From contig NZ_JALOCF010000002.1 of the NCBI RefSeq assembly GCF_023227905.1, positions 62,001 to 126,000 on the forward strand: a stretch of 64,000 nucleotides of DNA, written 5' to 3'. The DNA comes from Methylobacter sp. (lineage in GTDB: Bacteria; Pseudomonadota; Gammaproteobacteria; Methylococcales; Methylomonadaceae). The position numbers and the translations under genes are program-made. The notes beneath the pieces are model-generated. The model was not told the origin of the DNA, did no database searches, and saw only the letters and a program-made list of their open reading frames with translations. Positions 1 through 9,012 of this stretch are shown here, in pieces (positions within the stretch are counted from its first letter, which is position 1; each line of letters begins with the position of its first letter).

Positions 1-1049
1 CCGATCACCCGACCGTCGCGGTCGCGAATCGGTGCGCAACTATCGGCAATATCGCACTCGTTACCATCGCGTGCAATCAGTACGGTATGGTTGGCCAAGC
101 CTTGTATTGTGCCATGCGCCAAGGTTTCCATTACCGGGATGGTGGCAGGTTGACGCGTTTCCTTGTTGATGATGTTAAAAATCTCGTCCACCGGACGACC
201 GATAGCGTCAACCTGCGTCCAACCGGTAAGCTGTTCGGCAAGAGGATTCAAGAGTGTAACTCGCGCTTCGGCATCTGTGGCTATCACGGCATCACCGATG
301 GAGTTTAGCGTAACGGCGAGCTTTTCCTCGCTGACCTGCAAGGTAACGTTGGCTTGTAGCAGTTGTTTATTCGTCTCCTCCTGAATATCAAGCAAATGCT
401 GTGTTTCAAGATTAAATAAACGCTTGATCCGCTGTTGTGTTTCCAGATAAAAAACATAGGCGAACAAAAGTACAACCAGCAGCATAAACAAGCTGGAAGT
501 AACAATAAGAGCAAATAAATGGCGCATGTTCGATTGGAACTCTACATCATGCTGCGCCAACGCAGCTTCTTGTATCTGGACGAAGTTACGCATCTCGCTA
601 CGCACTGAATCCATCAAATGCTTGCCCTGACCGCCACCTACCTCCGCCAGTGCGGCAGTCATATCATGATGGCGTCGCGACTCAATGACATGCGCCATTT
701 GCGCCAGTTTGTCCGCCACCAAGGGAGCCAATGCGTCCAGATGTTTCCGGGCAGCACTGTCTAAAGTAAGTTCATGTAATGCTTCCAGATTGCCACTGAT
801 GCTATCGCGTACCGCCAAGTACGGTTCCAGAAATGCCTCGTCACCGGTCAGCGAATAGCCGCGCTGACCGGTCTCGGCATCTGTCAATTCAGACAGCAGA
901 GCGTTCGCGCGAATAATTAAAGAGTAGGTATATTTCCGAGCTTCGCCGGCTTTTCCTATTTGGTTGAAGGCCCAGAACGATGCGGCCACCAGTGCAATCA
1001 GTAGCCCCGCGCCAACAAGTGAAGCAAAAACTCTATAAGTCGCTTTCAA
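1..1049 (-). CDS. CHASE3/PAS membrane sensor protein (C-terminus beyond window)
   Basis: Reading the minus strand from a TTG codon at 1049 gives an open frame of about 349 codons that leaves the window at base 1. It opens with a hydrophobic segment (about residues 7-29), then a helical extracytoplasmic region containing the CHASE3-type stretch LTDAETGQRGYSLTGDEAFL. A second membrane span follows (about 175-200), then a short coiled coil and a PAS domain beginning near LNSIGDAVIATDAEARV. CHASE3 receptors normally end in a histidine kinase, GGDEF or methyl-accepting output domain; that part is not visible. An in-frame stop lies 12 codons upstream and no ATG is available, so the TTG preceded by GGTGA is the best start, but it is uncertain. 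This is a real gene that simple ATG-based calling would miss. Confidence 0.85.
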   Translation of the reverse strand, partial: MKATYRVFASLVGAGLLIALVAASFWAFNQIGKAGEARKYTYSLIIRANALLSELTDAETGQRGYSLTGDEAFLEPYLAVRDSISGNLEALHELTLDSAARKHLDALAPLVADKLAQMAHVIESRRHHDMTAALAEVGGGQGKHLMDSVRSEMRNFVQIQEAALAQHDVEFQSNMRHLFALIVTSSLFMLLVVLLFAYVFYLETQQRIKRLFNLETQHLLDIQEETNKQLLQANVTLQVSEEKLAVTLNSIGDAVIATDAEARVTLLNPLAEQLTGWTQVDAIGRPVDEIFNIINKETRQPATIPVMETLAHGTIQGLANHTVLIARDGNECDIADSCAPIRDRDGRVI

Positions 1050-1282
1050 GGAAGATTCACCAACGCCGTGCCGGCGTCGTAGTTGATATTAGTGGGGTCG
1101 AGATCGATTGTTCGAACATGGTTTACCTTTATGTAAATCGTATAATGATCTGGAGACGGATCGCGCCATGGTTGTCATATCGGTTTTTATCGTGCCACTC
1201 AACCTATATAACTTATACGCTAATCCTGACACAAACATACAGTTCATTAATTTTAGTGTCCGGGATCGACTCAGCTCTATGA

Positions 1283-2029
1283 TTAATCGGAATGGCTGTT
1301 GACGGTTTTTGCGTCGCAAAGCAAGCGTTGGAACTCTTTCTTGACTACGTTGTAACACTCGCAAGAGCGGGACTCCAATCCCAACCGGTCAAGTACCGTG
1401 ATGTGGCCACGGCGGTAACTGATCAAACCGGAGCGCTGCAAATTCCCGGCTGCTTCGGTGATGCCTTCCCTGCGCACGCCGAGCATGCAGGCAATCAATT
1501 CCTGCGTCATGGTCAATTCATGCGAGGGCAATCGATCGAGCGTTAACAATAGCCAGCGACACAACTGCTGCTCTACCGAATGATGTCGATTGCAGACCGC
1601 AGTTTGGGATATTTGTGTCATTAATGCCTGGGTGTAACGCAACATCAAACGCATCATCGGTCCAATGCGATTGAATTCTTCCATCATCAAATGTCCTTCC
1701 AGTCGGTAACCATAGCCTCCGGTCTGCACGGTGGCCAAGCTGGGAGTGGTATTGCCGCCCATGAACAGCGAAATCCCGAGTATACCCTCATTGCCTACGC
1801 CTGCGACTTCGGCCGATGCGCCATTCTCCATAACATAGTGCAGGGACACGATAGCGGTCGTCGGAAAATAAACGTAGAGCAATTGCTCGCCTGACTCATA
1901 AAGGACTTCACCGAGCGGCATCAAGGTCAGTTCCAGATGCGGGGAGAGTCGTTCGAATATTTCCGCAGACAAAGCGGCGAGTAGATGGTTTTGATGGGGG
2001 GTATGCTGAGCGGCGGTGAGTGCGACCAT
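1283..2029 (-). CDS. Crp/Fnr-family transcriptional regulator
   Basis: About 248 residues. An N-terminal cyclic-nucleotide-binding-type beta-roll (about residues 20-130, including PLGEVLYESGEQLLYVYFP) is followed by the dimerisation helix and a C-terminal winged helix. The recognition helix lies near ELIACMLGVRREGITEAAGN, the usual MLGVRR signature of this subgroup. No iron-sulphur cysteine cluster is obvious, so this is probably not an Fnr-type oxygen sensor. An in-frame ATG at 2071 gives an N-terminal extension (MIFALLLICSRDKK) with no family resemblance; I prefer the ATG at 2029. It lies 233 bases from the divergent-looking but same-strand CHASE3 gene, so it probably has its own promoter. 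Its targets cannot be inferred. Confidence 0.88.
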   Translation of the reverse strand: MVALTAAQHTPHQNHLLAALSAEIFERLSPHLELTLMPLGEVLYESGEQLLYVYFPTTAIVSLHYVMENGASAEVAGVGNEGILGISLFMGGNTTPSLATVQTGGYGYRLEGHLMMEEFNRIGPMMRLMLRYTQALMTQISQTAVCNRHHSVEQQLCRWLLLTLDRLPSHELTMTQELIACMLGVRREGITEAAGNLQRSGLISYRRGHITVLDRLGLESRSCECYNVVKKEFQRLLCDAKTVNSHSD

Positions 2030-2215
2030 TTTTTTGTCTCTGGAGCAAATGAGCAATAGGGCGAAAATCAAAAAAACAGCGAATAAGGTAAGACTTTAAA
2101 AGCGTACATTGTCCAATTCCTTTATAACACAATAACCCAAGTAGAGTAGCTAAGGTTTAGGACCTTGAACTTGAATGACTTATAAAAGAAAGGTCAGTTT
2201 ATTCATCCAGAATTT

Positions 2216-2421
2216 TAAAAGCCGATGCGCTTTTGGCGCAGTGCGGGTTTAGCTTCCCGGCTTTACTAAGAGTCTCACTATAGCCAGAAACTTCGGCTTT
2301 TAGATAATACTGACAGCTTTGTAGACTGCCAGCACTCACCGCAAAATCGGCTTATCGGACCAAGCTTGAAAAAATCAATAATGCATGTATCGGGAGTTCT
2401 CTGGCGATAGCCGATAAGCCG
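2216..2421. other. intergenic region with nested inverted repeats
   Basis: This stretch lies between the Crp/Fnr gene and the DUF1207 gene. It contains AAAAGCCGA (2216-2224) facing TCGGCTTTT (2293-2301), and CGGCTTATCGG (2348-2358) facing CCGATAAGCCG (2411-2421), with loops of about 68 and 52 bases. The second pair ends 12 bases past the stop of the DUF1207 gene on its own strand. No poly-T tract follows either pair, so neither is a classical terminator. It could be a small RNA, an mRNA 3' structure or a degenerate mobile repeat. Confidence 0.4.
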
Positions 2422-2432
2422 TATCTCTTAGT

Positions 2433-3557
2433 TTAGAAATGGTAATGCGCACCCAAGCCAATGTACTCCACTTTTTCTTTATAAAACTGCCCACTTGGAG
2501 AGTAGCCGTTATAATATTCCGCAAGAATCTGAAGTTTCCGTCCTAAGACCTGTAAATTTTCAAACTCGACGCCTGCTCTGGCCGATACATCGGTACTCCA
2601 ATTATTTTCTTCGTAATTCTTGATGTCGGCTGCAACGATAGGACGCATTGATGCAAAATCTATGCGCCAAGGGCTTCGAAACTCAATACCGTATTGTGCC
2701 GACCATGTCTTAAGCTCCGAAGGTTCTTTATGGAACAGACCGCCTCCGCCGCCATATACACGCACGCCATAAGGAAGCTCATAAGAGAGTTTTAAATCCA
2801 CGCCTTCGTAGCTGAGGTTCACACGCTCGAATTTGGTATTAACTTTGCGCAGCAGAAATTCATCACCAAGATGCGAGCTTTGATGATAAAGACGAGCAAA
2901 TGCTGAAAACCGATCGGCCCGCATACTTGAATAGGCTGATACTATAAAGTCGGTGTTGAGAAGATCAGATGATGAGGCCCCCAGATTGAAGTCACTAAAA
3001 ACGCCCGCTTGAAGTCCTGCCTCCCATTGCACAGCAGAATTTCCGAAGTTACTGCGATAAAACGGTATCGTTTCACCGAAGCTAACCGAGGCTATATCTC
3101 TTCCATCAAAATTTTTACTTTGGTAATTGCGGTAAGCGGCCGAAAAATGAGCCCAACGGGTATCTGCCAATAAGGGCTTGAATAGATGCCCCTTTGGCAG
3201 AAGTCCTGTTGATAATAAGGTTGATTCAGCTTCATCACCGGAAATTTGGGCAGCATTTGAAGTCGAGGCCGTGGGTTGTCCGCCTGTGGTTTCCGCTGTC
3301 TTCACCGTATTAACGCCAGGGATTTCCCATAATAACTGTACCGCTTTGGCGCGGTCGGCAGCTGTCAGATCGCCTACCGGTAAAGTAATTACGCCATCCC
3401 GTACTATTAATGGCGGCACATCAAGCTTTAGATCATGCTTTAATACGCCAGCGGCATAACCGGCGATATACGCGTCATCGGAATTAGCGGCAAGAGCAAA
3501 AGATGCAGGCATCAGCATAACGCCAAGAACAGCTATACATCGCAAATGAGCCATCAT
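2433..3557 (-). CDS. DUF1207-type outer-membrane protein with N-terminal BON-like region
   Basis: 374 residues. A signal peptide ends near ASFALA (about residue 23). Residues 25-90 look like a BON-type domain (LIVRDGVITLPVGDLTAADRAKAVQLLWEIPGVNTVKT). After a low-complexity linker the C-terminal part matches the DUF1207 style: KPLLADTRWAHFSAAYRNY, aromatic-rich alternating strands and a terminal HYHF, as expected for an outer-membrane beta-barrel. The start overlaps the stop of the upstream BON lipoprotein gene in an ATGA arrangement (a second ATG follows directly), so the two are translationally coupled and probably act together in the envelope. Function is unknown beyond location; a stress-related envelope role is inference. 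Confidence 0.8.
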   Translation of the reverse strand: MMAHLRCIAVLGVMLMPASFALAANSDDAYIAGYAAGVLKHDLKLDVPPLIVRDGVITLPVGDLTAADRAKAVQLLWEIPGVNTVKTAETTGGQPTASTSNAAQISGDEAESTLLSTGLLPKGHLFKPLLADTRWAHFSAAYRNYQSKNFDGRDIASVSFGETIPFYRSNFGNSAVQWEAGLQAGVFSDFNLGASSSDLLNTDFIVSAYSSMRADRFSAFARLYHQSSHLGDEFLLRKVNTKFERVNLSYEGVDLKLSYELPYGVRVYGGGGGLFHKEPSELKTWSAQYGIEFRSPWRIDFASMRPIVAADIKNYEENNWSTDVSARAGVEFENLQVLGRKLQILAEYYNGYSPSGQFYKEKVEYIGLGAHYHF

Positions 3558-4168
3558 TTGCTGGGGCTTGCATTTACAACCAAATCAACTTCAACCGATT
3601 TCACATGTTTCTGGCTGTTGACTACTTCCATCGCCCTGCCGATGCTTGGCTCGGAATCAACCTTACCGCTCAACTTCACCACGCCTTTGGCTGTGGTCAC
3701 GTCGATATGGGATGCGCTAAGCAAGGGTTCATTCAAAATTGCCGCCTTAACTGCTGTCGTAATCACTGAGTCATCAATGTATTCACCAGCTGTTTCAGCT
3801 TTATTGATTACCGATTTCTTTGCGCCTTCAAGTTCTTGTCCTGCTTTTTCAGTTGCCTGATCAATTTTTTTTCCAGCCTTCTCTAACGCGCCTTTAGAGG
3901 CGTCAGTCGATTCATTGATATATTCTCCAGCTTTGTCCGCTTTCTGATCCAATAATTCTTTTGCCTCTTTAATTTTTTGATCGGCCCTTGCCGTCGCTAG
4001 ATCATACTTTTGCTCAGCATTTTCAGCCGCACTATCAATTTTTTTGCCTGCCTTTTCTGCCGCGCCATCTTGCTGGCAACCCGCCAATCCAAAAGTAGCT
4101 GATAAACAGATAACCACAAAAACTCTATCTGCTAAACTCTGTTGCCTATTTTCATTTGTTGTTTTCAA
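3554..4168 (-). CDS. BON-domain lipoprotein with long helical repeat
   Basis: 204 residues. An N-terminal signal segment ends in the lipobox-like LAGC (about residues 28-31), indicating lipidation and membrane anchoring. Residues 35-130 form an amphipathic lysine/alanine/glutamate repeat with recurring AGKKID and AGEYI units, much like LEA or apolipoprotein-type helices. Residues 135-204 carry a BON domain (ITTAVKAAILNEPLLSASHIDV, then GVVKLSGKVDS). BON domains bind phospholipid and occur in OsmY-like periplasmic stress proteins. Upstream partner of the DUF1207 gene through a 4-base overlap. Confidence 0.85.
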   Translation of the reverse strand: MKTTNENRQQSLADRVFVVICLSATFGLAGCQQDGAAEKAGKKIDSAAENAEQKYDLATARADQKIKEAKELLDQKADKAGEYINESTDASKGALEKAGKKIDQATEKAGQELEGAKKSVINKAETAGEYIDDSVITTAVKAAILNEPLLSASHIDVTTAKGVVKLSGKVDSEPSIGRAMEVVNSQKHVKSVEVDLVVNASPSK

Positions 4169-4437
4169 GGGATATTCCTTTGTGCTGTGTTTTTAAAATG
4201 CGTCAAGTGACATAGCTAGAGTGATAACCCGTTGAGAGGAAACGTCAGAGGGAAAAAACATCTTGATTTGAATCAGGCGCAGTGAGTGGAAAACTCAAGT
4301 CCATTTTAGCGACAAGTTCAGGCTCGGTCTGTACGTTACCCCACATAAGGTCTGTGAAGTTGACGGATATTTGAACCTACACTTTTGAGAGAAATAAATG
4401 GTCTGGCTTCAACATTAATAAGAGACTAGTTAACATA

Positions 4438-4470
4438 AAAAAACCCGCTTACAAGGCGGGTTTTTTATTT
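4438..4470 (-). terminator. rho-independent terminator downstream of the OmpA gene
   Basis: The stem AAACCCGC/GCGGGTTT closes a loop of about 7 bases. On the minus strand it is followed by a run of T (the AAAAAA just left of the stem on the plus strand). It lies about 45 bases past the stop of the OmpA gene. The T run on the other side means it could also work in the opposite direction. Confidence 0.85.
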
Positions 4471-4516
4471 AAAGAATTAAGAAAATTCCGACCAATTTTT
4501 CAGTCTTAGAACATCA

Positions 4517-5632
4517 TTAATCTTCGATCCAGATCAACTCAACACGGCGGTTTTCAGATTTGCCTTCTTCCGTGCTGTTAGCAGCAATAGGCTGGGTTTC
4601 GCCGAAGCCTTTTGCCATCATTTTATTGGTAACACCTTTCATTTTAAGATAATCGACAACCGATTGCGCACGTCGCTGCGACAATTTCATATTATAGTTA
4701 TCGGAACCTTCGCTGCTGGTGTGGCCCTGAACTTCAATATCATTTTTCTGAGGATGAGAAACAAGACTTTGTGCAACATCATCAAGAATAGTCTGGGCAT
4801 TCAACGTTAACTCCGCTGAATCATATTTAAAGTTTTGACCTTTAAGTACAAGCCTGACCGGGCATCCGCTATTGTTAATCTTGCTGCCTTTGATAGTTCC
4901 AGGGCAGCGATCCAGGCAGTCGTTAACGCCGTCGGAATCTTCATCAACGGCAGAACAATTAACAGGAGCAACCGCAGCAACTGCAATTGGCTCATGCGGC
5001 TTTTCCACGGGTTTCGGCTTGTCACCGAACGGAATGACAAAACCAACGTTAACCGTCATATCATGAAATTCGTCAGTACCGGGCTGTACCTGAGCATTGA
5101 GATTATTATTGTAGCGGTAGCGCACGTCACTGCGGAGTAAGAAGTTGTCGTGAAGCTCATAAGTAAAACCTGCACCGGCTTCGCCAATAAAGCCAGCCCC
5201 GCAATTTGCGGAAGCACAGCTGTTCATACCACCAGCCCCGATAACCGCATAAGGCGAGAATTTATCGCGAACAAAATAATACTGTAAATCAGCAGTGCCG
5301 CCGGCCAGACTCCAGGGACCGTTAGCGCCGCCGAATTCTTCATAAAACCCTTTCAACTCGACATTGAAATGTTTATCGAGCATCTTGCCGATGCCCATAC
5401 CGCCACCCCAGCCGTCACTTGAATTCCGGTCGCCACCGGTTCTGACAAATGAACCGAAAGGTGCTATATACCAACGAGTATCCTGCACTTGACTGCTGTA
5501 ACGATCATTCTCATGGGCTTGATCTGCGGCCTGCGCCAACGGCAGAAAACCTATGCTGGCCAATGAGGCAATGGCAAGTAAGCTGTTTTTCAGCGCACTA
5601 GCTTCCTTTCTATATTCATTTTTATTTTTCAT
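4517..5632 (-). CDS. OmpA-family outer-membrane protein
   Basis: 371 residues. A signal peptide ends near LPLAQAA (about residue 35). An eight-stranded OmpA-type barrel region follows (about 50-210, e.g. DTRWYIAPFGSFVRTGGDR and the strand-rich DNFLLRSDVRYRYN). A short proline linker leads to a calcium-binding-type DEDSDGVNDCLDRCPGT motif (about 235-255), and then the peptidoglycan-binding OmpA C-terminal domain (about 265-371), with the diagnostic VQGHTSSEGSDNYNMKLSQ and RRAQSVVDYL signatures. It probably tethers the outer membrane to peptidoglycan. An AAGGAA ribosome site precedes the ATG, and its own terminator follows. Confidence 0.93.
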   Translation of the reverse strand: MKNKNEYRKEASALKNSLLAIASLASIGFLPLAQAADQAHENDRYSSQVQDTRWYIAPFGSFVRTGGDRNSSDGWGGGMGIGKMLDKHFNVELKGFYEEFGGANGPWSLAGGTADLQYYFVRDKFSPYAVIGAGGMNSCASANCGAGFIGEAGAGFTYELHDNFLLRSDVRYRYNNNLNAQVQPGTDEFHDMTVNVGFVIPFGDKPKPVEKPHEPIAVAAVAPVNCSAVDEDSDGVNDCLDRCPGTIKGSKINNSGCPVRLVLKGQNFKYDSAELTLNAQTILDDVAQSLVSHPQKNDIEVQGHTSSEGSDNYNMKLSQRRAQSVVDYLKMKGVTNKMMAKGFGETQPIAANSTEEGKSENRRVELIWIED

Positions 5633-6321
5633 GCGTATTATTCCTTAAGGGATTGGTCTAGCTATTTTGTTTCAATTTAGATTACCCTAAACAATGATAA
5701 TACTAATGTCTTTTGTTAAGAAAGCACTTTAACTATAGACTATAATAACTGATGTTGCTTATAAAATATCATATGTAGTTCAACCGCAACATTTGCTGCT
5801 CTTCTTTAAGGTACCCCACATAGCAGTTAAACACCCTATAGCATCAGCCTCGCGATATGCATCCAGAAGCTACTGCCTTACTGAACCTTGAATACGCCGA
5901 CTCTCCGCCCACTTACCTTCCTCGTCATATAAAACTATTCAGATTCGGGATGAAGCTCTATCAACATATTACATTTTCTTTGCGTGTCCTTGGTAACATC
6001 CTGAACATATTCCCGCAGTGCCCCTCGTTCTTTTCCACTCTTTCCAAAGTATTACAAACCATCAACCAACCCATATGGCCCGGCATCAGTACCAAAACAA
6101 AATTTTTCGAGCTAGAGTCATTCTCTAGAAGTCGTTAAGAAAGCTCTTGCAAGTCCATCCTTAATTTGTCGGAAACCACCAGCTGATCATGTGGCTTTTT
6201 GCTAATCGTCAGAATCAGTTGCTCAACACCATTTTTTACTGTGCATCCTAATGCGATAAGGCTCTGGATTAACCAGAGCTTTGTGAGCTATATCGTATGT
6301 TTTAATTGCATTCCGCAGCCG
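5633..6321. other. long intergenic region, no gene supported
   Basis: The 690 bases between the OmpA gene and the small membrane protein are AT-rich. They hold only one open frame of note (5857-6138, plus strand, 93 codons), which has no clear ribosome site and no recognisable domain. No RNA gene or mobile element was identified. Confidence 0.5.
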
Positions 6322-6543
6322 CTAACGCTTCCTGCTTGTAAAAAGCAAGAGTCCACCCCCAGCCAGTATCGTTCCCACACCGACCCAAACCGGGACATAA
6401 ACCGTCTGTGTATCCTTAACCGAGAGTTCCAACGGGCCTAACTTGGCTTCCTGAGTTTCCCGTGTATACGTGAAACTACCATAAACCAGTCCCAAAATGC
6501 CCGCTATGATTAGCACGATTGCCATGATCTTGACTACATTCAT
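6322..6543 (-). CDS. small two-span membrane protein (DUF3185-like)
   Basis: 73 residues. It has one N-terminal span (VVKIMAIVLIIAGILGLVYG), a polar middle (ETQEAKLGPLELSVKDTQTVYVPVW) and a second span (VGVGTILAGGGLLLF) ending in basic residues. This layout and the LGPLELSVKD stretch match small inner-membrane proteins often found beside CsbD and lmo0937-type genes in proteobacteria; the DUF3185 label is from memory. AGGAAGAT precedes the ATG. Function unknown. Confidence 0.75.
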   Translation of the reverse strand: MNVVKIMAIVLIIAGILGLVYGSFTYTRETQEAKLGPLELSVKDTQTVYVPVWVGVGTILAGGGLLLFTSRKR

Positions 6544-6698
6544 CTTATCTTCCTATTTATGGGGACCTCTAAAAATTGCTTTTTTAAAATTCCCTCTCTT
6601 GTAAAAATCAATGACTTACATAGGGCAATATGTCGAATTTTTGAATTATTAGGGATTCCTAATAGTCGTCACACCTTACTTACAGTGCTGCCTAAACG

Positions 6699-6848
6699 CT
6701 ACAGGACACGTCGGCCTTGAATGATACGTAACAGGATCACAATAATTGCAACAACTAAAAGAATGTGAATGAACCCACCCAATGTATACGAGGAAACCAA
6801 TCCTCCTATCCAAAGAATAACTAAGACGATCGCTAAAGTTTCAAGCAT
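6699..6848 (-). CDS. lmo0937-type small membrane protein
   Basis: A 49-codon gene on the minus strand with an ATG at 6848 and a TAG at 6699-6701. The peptide starts MLETLAIVLVILWIGGLVS, has a GGFIHILLVVAIIVILL hydrophobic centre and ends in IIQGRRVL. This is the familiar lmo0937-family pattern (LW-lGl-sY-lGG-IHiLLViAiivil). AAGGAAGC lies just before the start. It sits between the two-span protein and CsbD, a common stress-gene neighbourhood. It is short enough to escape most gene callers. Confidence 0.85.
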   Translation of the reverse strand: MLETLAIVLVILWIGGLVSSYTLGGFIHILLVVAIIVILLRIIQGRRVL

Positions 6849-7061
6849 TGGTGCTTCCTTGTAAGAGGTCATCAGTTGATGACAGTATATAAGCTACAGA
6901 TAAATACGTGAGTACTCGAAGGTCAAAAGCGATAATTGCCCATTAACCGACGAGTTTCATGTTCATCTCTTGTGAAAACAATATTTGTGGATATCTCGCG
7001 TTACCGGAATGGAACTGACCAGCTTGTCTGAACCCGACTGCGCGACTCAGCACCGCCCGTT

Positions 7062-7238
7062 TCAGTTGTCGTCGTTAATAGCCTCTTTGAGATCACCTAA
7101 AACAGACTGGGCTTTACCTACGTTTTTTCTGATATTTCCTTCTATCTGCATACTTTTGTCATCCAGTATCACGCCGGCAGCTTCTTCGATTTTACCTTTA
7201 ACTTCTTCGGCTTGACCTTTTATTTGATCTTTGTTCAT
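7062..7238 (-). CDS. CsbD-family stress protein
   Basis: 58 residues starting MNKDQIKGQAEEVKGKIEEA and continuing with DDKSMQIEGNIRKNVGKAQ, the complete CsbD signature of two helical repeats. A strong AAGGAAACACTC site lies before this ATG, so I prefer it to an in-frame start 63 bases upstream. CsbD proteins are small soluble proteins induced by general stress; their molecular activity is unknown. Confidence 0.92.
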   Translation of the reverse strand: MNKDQIKGQAEEVKGKIEEAAGVILDDKSMQIEGNIRKNVGKAQSVLGDLKEAINDDN

Positions 7239-7503
7239 GAGTGTTTCCTTATTGTTAATTTTATGATGACCCTTGCGCGGAAAAACATCATTTCCGAACA
7301 AAAATCATTATATGCCCAAGGCTGAACACAGTCGGTGCGGTAACGCACATATGAATATCGCAAAGCTAAGAAGCTGTTTGGAAATTCATTTTTCGCCCAT
7401 AAGGTATCAATTTTGATCACGAAATGAATAGTATGAGCCCTTGCCGACAGAAGTGCTGCGCTGCCGACACAATGAGCAACCGGGCGGTGCAATGTTCAAC
7501 GTT

Positions 7504-8343
7504 TAGGTTCTGTTGACATTTGTTAGTTCATCCCAACTTCTGTGAATTTTTGGTGGGAAGCATGCCAAATAGAGCAGAACTGAGCGATGAAGAATGGCAA
7601 ACATTTTACAGTTTATTGTTAGTGAACCCCTACGTTCATACCGATTCGGAAGAAAACTGTAGACGTTTTCTCAACGCGGTTCTCTGGATATTACGTAGCG
7701 GTACACAGTGGCGGCTATTGCCCGCTTCACTGGGCAAATGGAACTCGGTGTTTAAACGCTTCTCCCGATGGTGCGAACAGGGTGTATGGCAAAGCCTGCA
7801 CAAGGGGTGTAGCCAACATCCCGATTTGCAACAGGTGTTGATTGACAGCACCATTACTCGAGCCCATGCCTGTGCAGCAGGGGCTGCCGGAAGTAGGGCT
7901 GAAGCTGAAGCGTTGGGGCGGTCAAAAGGCGGTTTCACCACCAAGATCCACGCCATTACCTATGGTTTGGGCAATCCGTTGGATTTTATCTTGACTGGCG
8001 GACAGGCCAGTGATGTTGGACAGGCTGAGGCCTTGTTGCAGCTTACCCCAGCAGGAGCGGCCGCGCTACTGGGGGACAAGGGCTATGACAGTGATCCGTT
8101 TATCCAAGCCATCCAGGACAGGGAGATGCAAGCGGTTATTCCACCTCGAAACAACTGGCTTGCACCGCGTGACTGTGACTGGTTTGTCTATAAAGAACGT
8201 CACTTGATTGAGTGCTTCTTCGGTAAAATTAAACATTACCGGCGAGTCTTTTCGCGATTTGAAAAACGGGCCAGAAATTACATGGGATTTATCCGGTTCG
8301 TTTCAGCGCTCATTTGGTTGAGATGAAATGTCAACAGAACCTA
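7504..8343. mobile_element. complete IS5-family insertion sequence
   Basis: The element proper spans 7506-8341 (836 bases). It ends in perfect 16-base inverted repeats: GGTTCTGTTGACATTT at 7506-7521 and its complement at 8326-8341. It is flanked by TA on both sides (7504-7505 and 8342-8343), the target duplication typical of the IS427 group of IS5. The right repeat begins inside the transposase stop codon. One intact transposase gene fills it. It lies 160 bases left of the tRNA-Thr scar, outside the inferred island. Confidence 0.93.
7562..8326 (+). CDS. IS5-family DDE transposase
   Basis: 254 residues from ATG 7562 (MPNRAELSDEEWQTF). This follows the IS427-group pattern: an N-terminal DUF4096-like helix-turn-helix (WILRSGTQWRLLPASLGKW), then the DDE core. 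The three acidic residues are visible in VLIDSTITRAH, LLGDKGYDSD and RHLIECFFGKIKHYRRVF. Many relatives need a frameshift to join two frames; here a single uninterrupted frame encodes all motifs, so the element is probably active or recently active. A start 42 bases upstream would fall within the inverted repeat and is less likely. Confidence 0.93.
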   Translation: MPNRAELSDEEWQTFYSLLLVNPYVHTDSEENCRRFLNAVLWILRSGTQWRLLPASLGKWNSVFKRFSRWCEQGVWQSLHKGCSQHPDLQQVLIDSTITRAHACAAGAAGSRAEAEALGRSKGGFTTKIHAITYGLGNPLDFILTGGQASDVGQAEALLQLTPAGAAALLGDKGYDSDPFIQAIQDREMQAVIPPRNNWLAPRDCDWFVYKERHLIECFFGKIKHYRRVFSRFEKRARNYMGFIRFVSALIWLR

Positions 8344-8501
8344 GCAATCACATAATGAGGACAAGAAACATTTGGGAATTTTTTGCGGAACGTGCCAACA
8401 AAACATTCTCTGGAAAACTACAATTTTCCCTCTAAATCCTAACCCATACCTAACCAAAACAAAAATTAAAAACAAATGCATCACGTAAGCGCTTGATTTT
8501 A

Positions 8502-8549
8502 TGGAGCCAATGACGGGAGTCGAACCCGTGACCTACTGATTACGAATCA
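8502..8549 (-). other. tRNA-Thr(CGU) 3'-half fragment, probable att site
   Basis: Read on the minus strand this is the 3' half of a tRNA. It has a TTCGTAA anticodon loop (CGT at 8544-8542), a TCAGT anticodon stem strand, an intact T arm (ACGGG, TTCGACT, CCCGT), acceptor strand CATTGGC and TCCA. The 5' half is missing; sequence right of 8550 is unrelated and AT-rich. This is the typical footprint left when an element integrates into a tRNA 3' end, marking the left border of the island. Confidence 0.85.
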
Positions 8550-8639
8550 CATAATTAAATCATAACATATTGTTTTTGTTAACATATAATAGCAATATTT
8601 TGCGTGACTCTGCATCACAAATCATGACGAATCACAACC

Positions 8640-8675
8640 GGAACACGCAAAATTCACGCAAAAACACGCAGAGTA
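8640..8675 (+). repeat. short direct repeats next to the att scar
   Basis: Three closely spaced copies of a CACGCAAAA-like word (ACACGCAAAA, TTCACGCAAAA, ACACGCAG) lie about 95 bases inside the tRNA scar. Their spacing and position resemble arm-type sites for a tyrosine integrase or excisionase; that reading is inference. The rest of the 8550-9326 interval contains no supported gene. Confidence 0.4.
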
Positions 8676-8988
8676 TTGAGTCCGTTAAGGTGGAGTAAAC
8701 AGCCCATCCTCCCGATCAAGCATCACCCGACCTACGGGTTATAAAAAACAAAGGTATTGTTCGGTATTGGTTCATTTCAGTGTCTGGCTGCAGTAAAACC
8801 GAAAAATGTCGCTTACGCCTGTTAATCAGCGTCCAAATTTTCCAGTATTAGCGTTGGTAATACCGACCATTAAATGAGTTATATTTAAATTAAGAACAAT
8901 AAGATGCAAATTTCTACAGGTAAGTCTGGATACTGTTTTTTAAAACGAACTGGCAAAGTTTGGAAGCTGATTACCACTGTTAAACCTT

Positions 8989-9012
8989 TCTTATCGCCAA
9001 CTGGCGATAAGA
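8989..9012. promoter_or_regulatory. palindrome upstream of the helicase-amidoligase gene
   Basis: Eleven-base arms (TCTTATCGCCA and its complement) are separated by two bases. The core TCGCCAACTGGCGA is almost the same as the core of the perfect palindrome at 53637-53666. Possible operator or stem-loop; no T tract follows. Confidence 0.55.

Noticed and set aside
5857..6138. 93-codon plus-strand open frame
   Set aside because: No ribosome site, no family, unlikely composition; probably chance.
8640..8675. CRISPR-like array
   Set aside because: Repeat unit is only about nine bases, with almost no spacers; no array elsewhere in the window.
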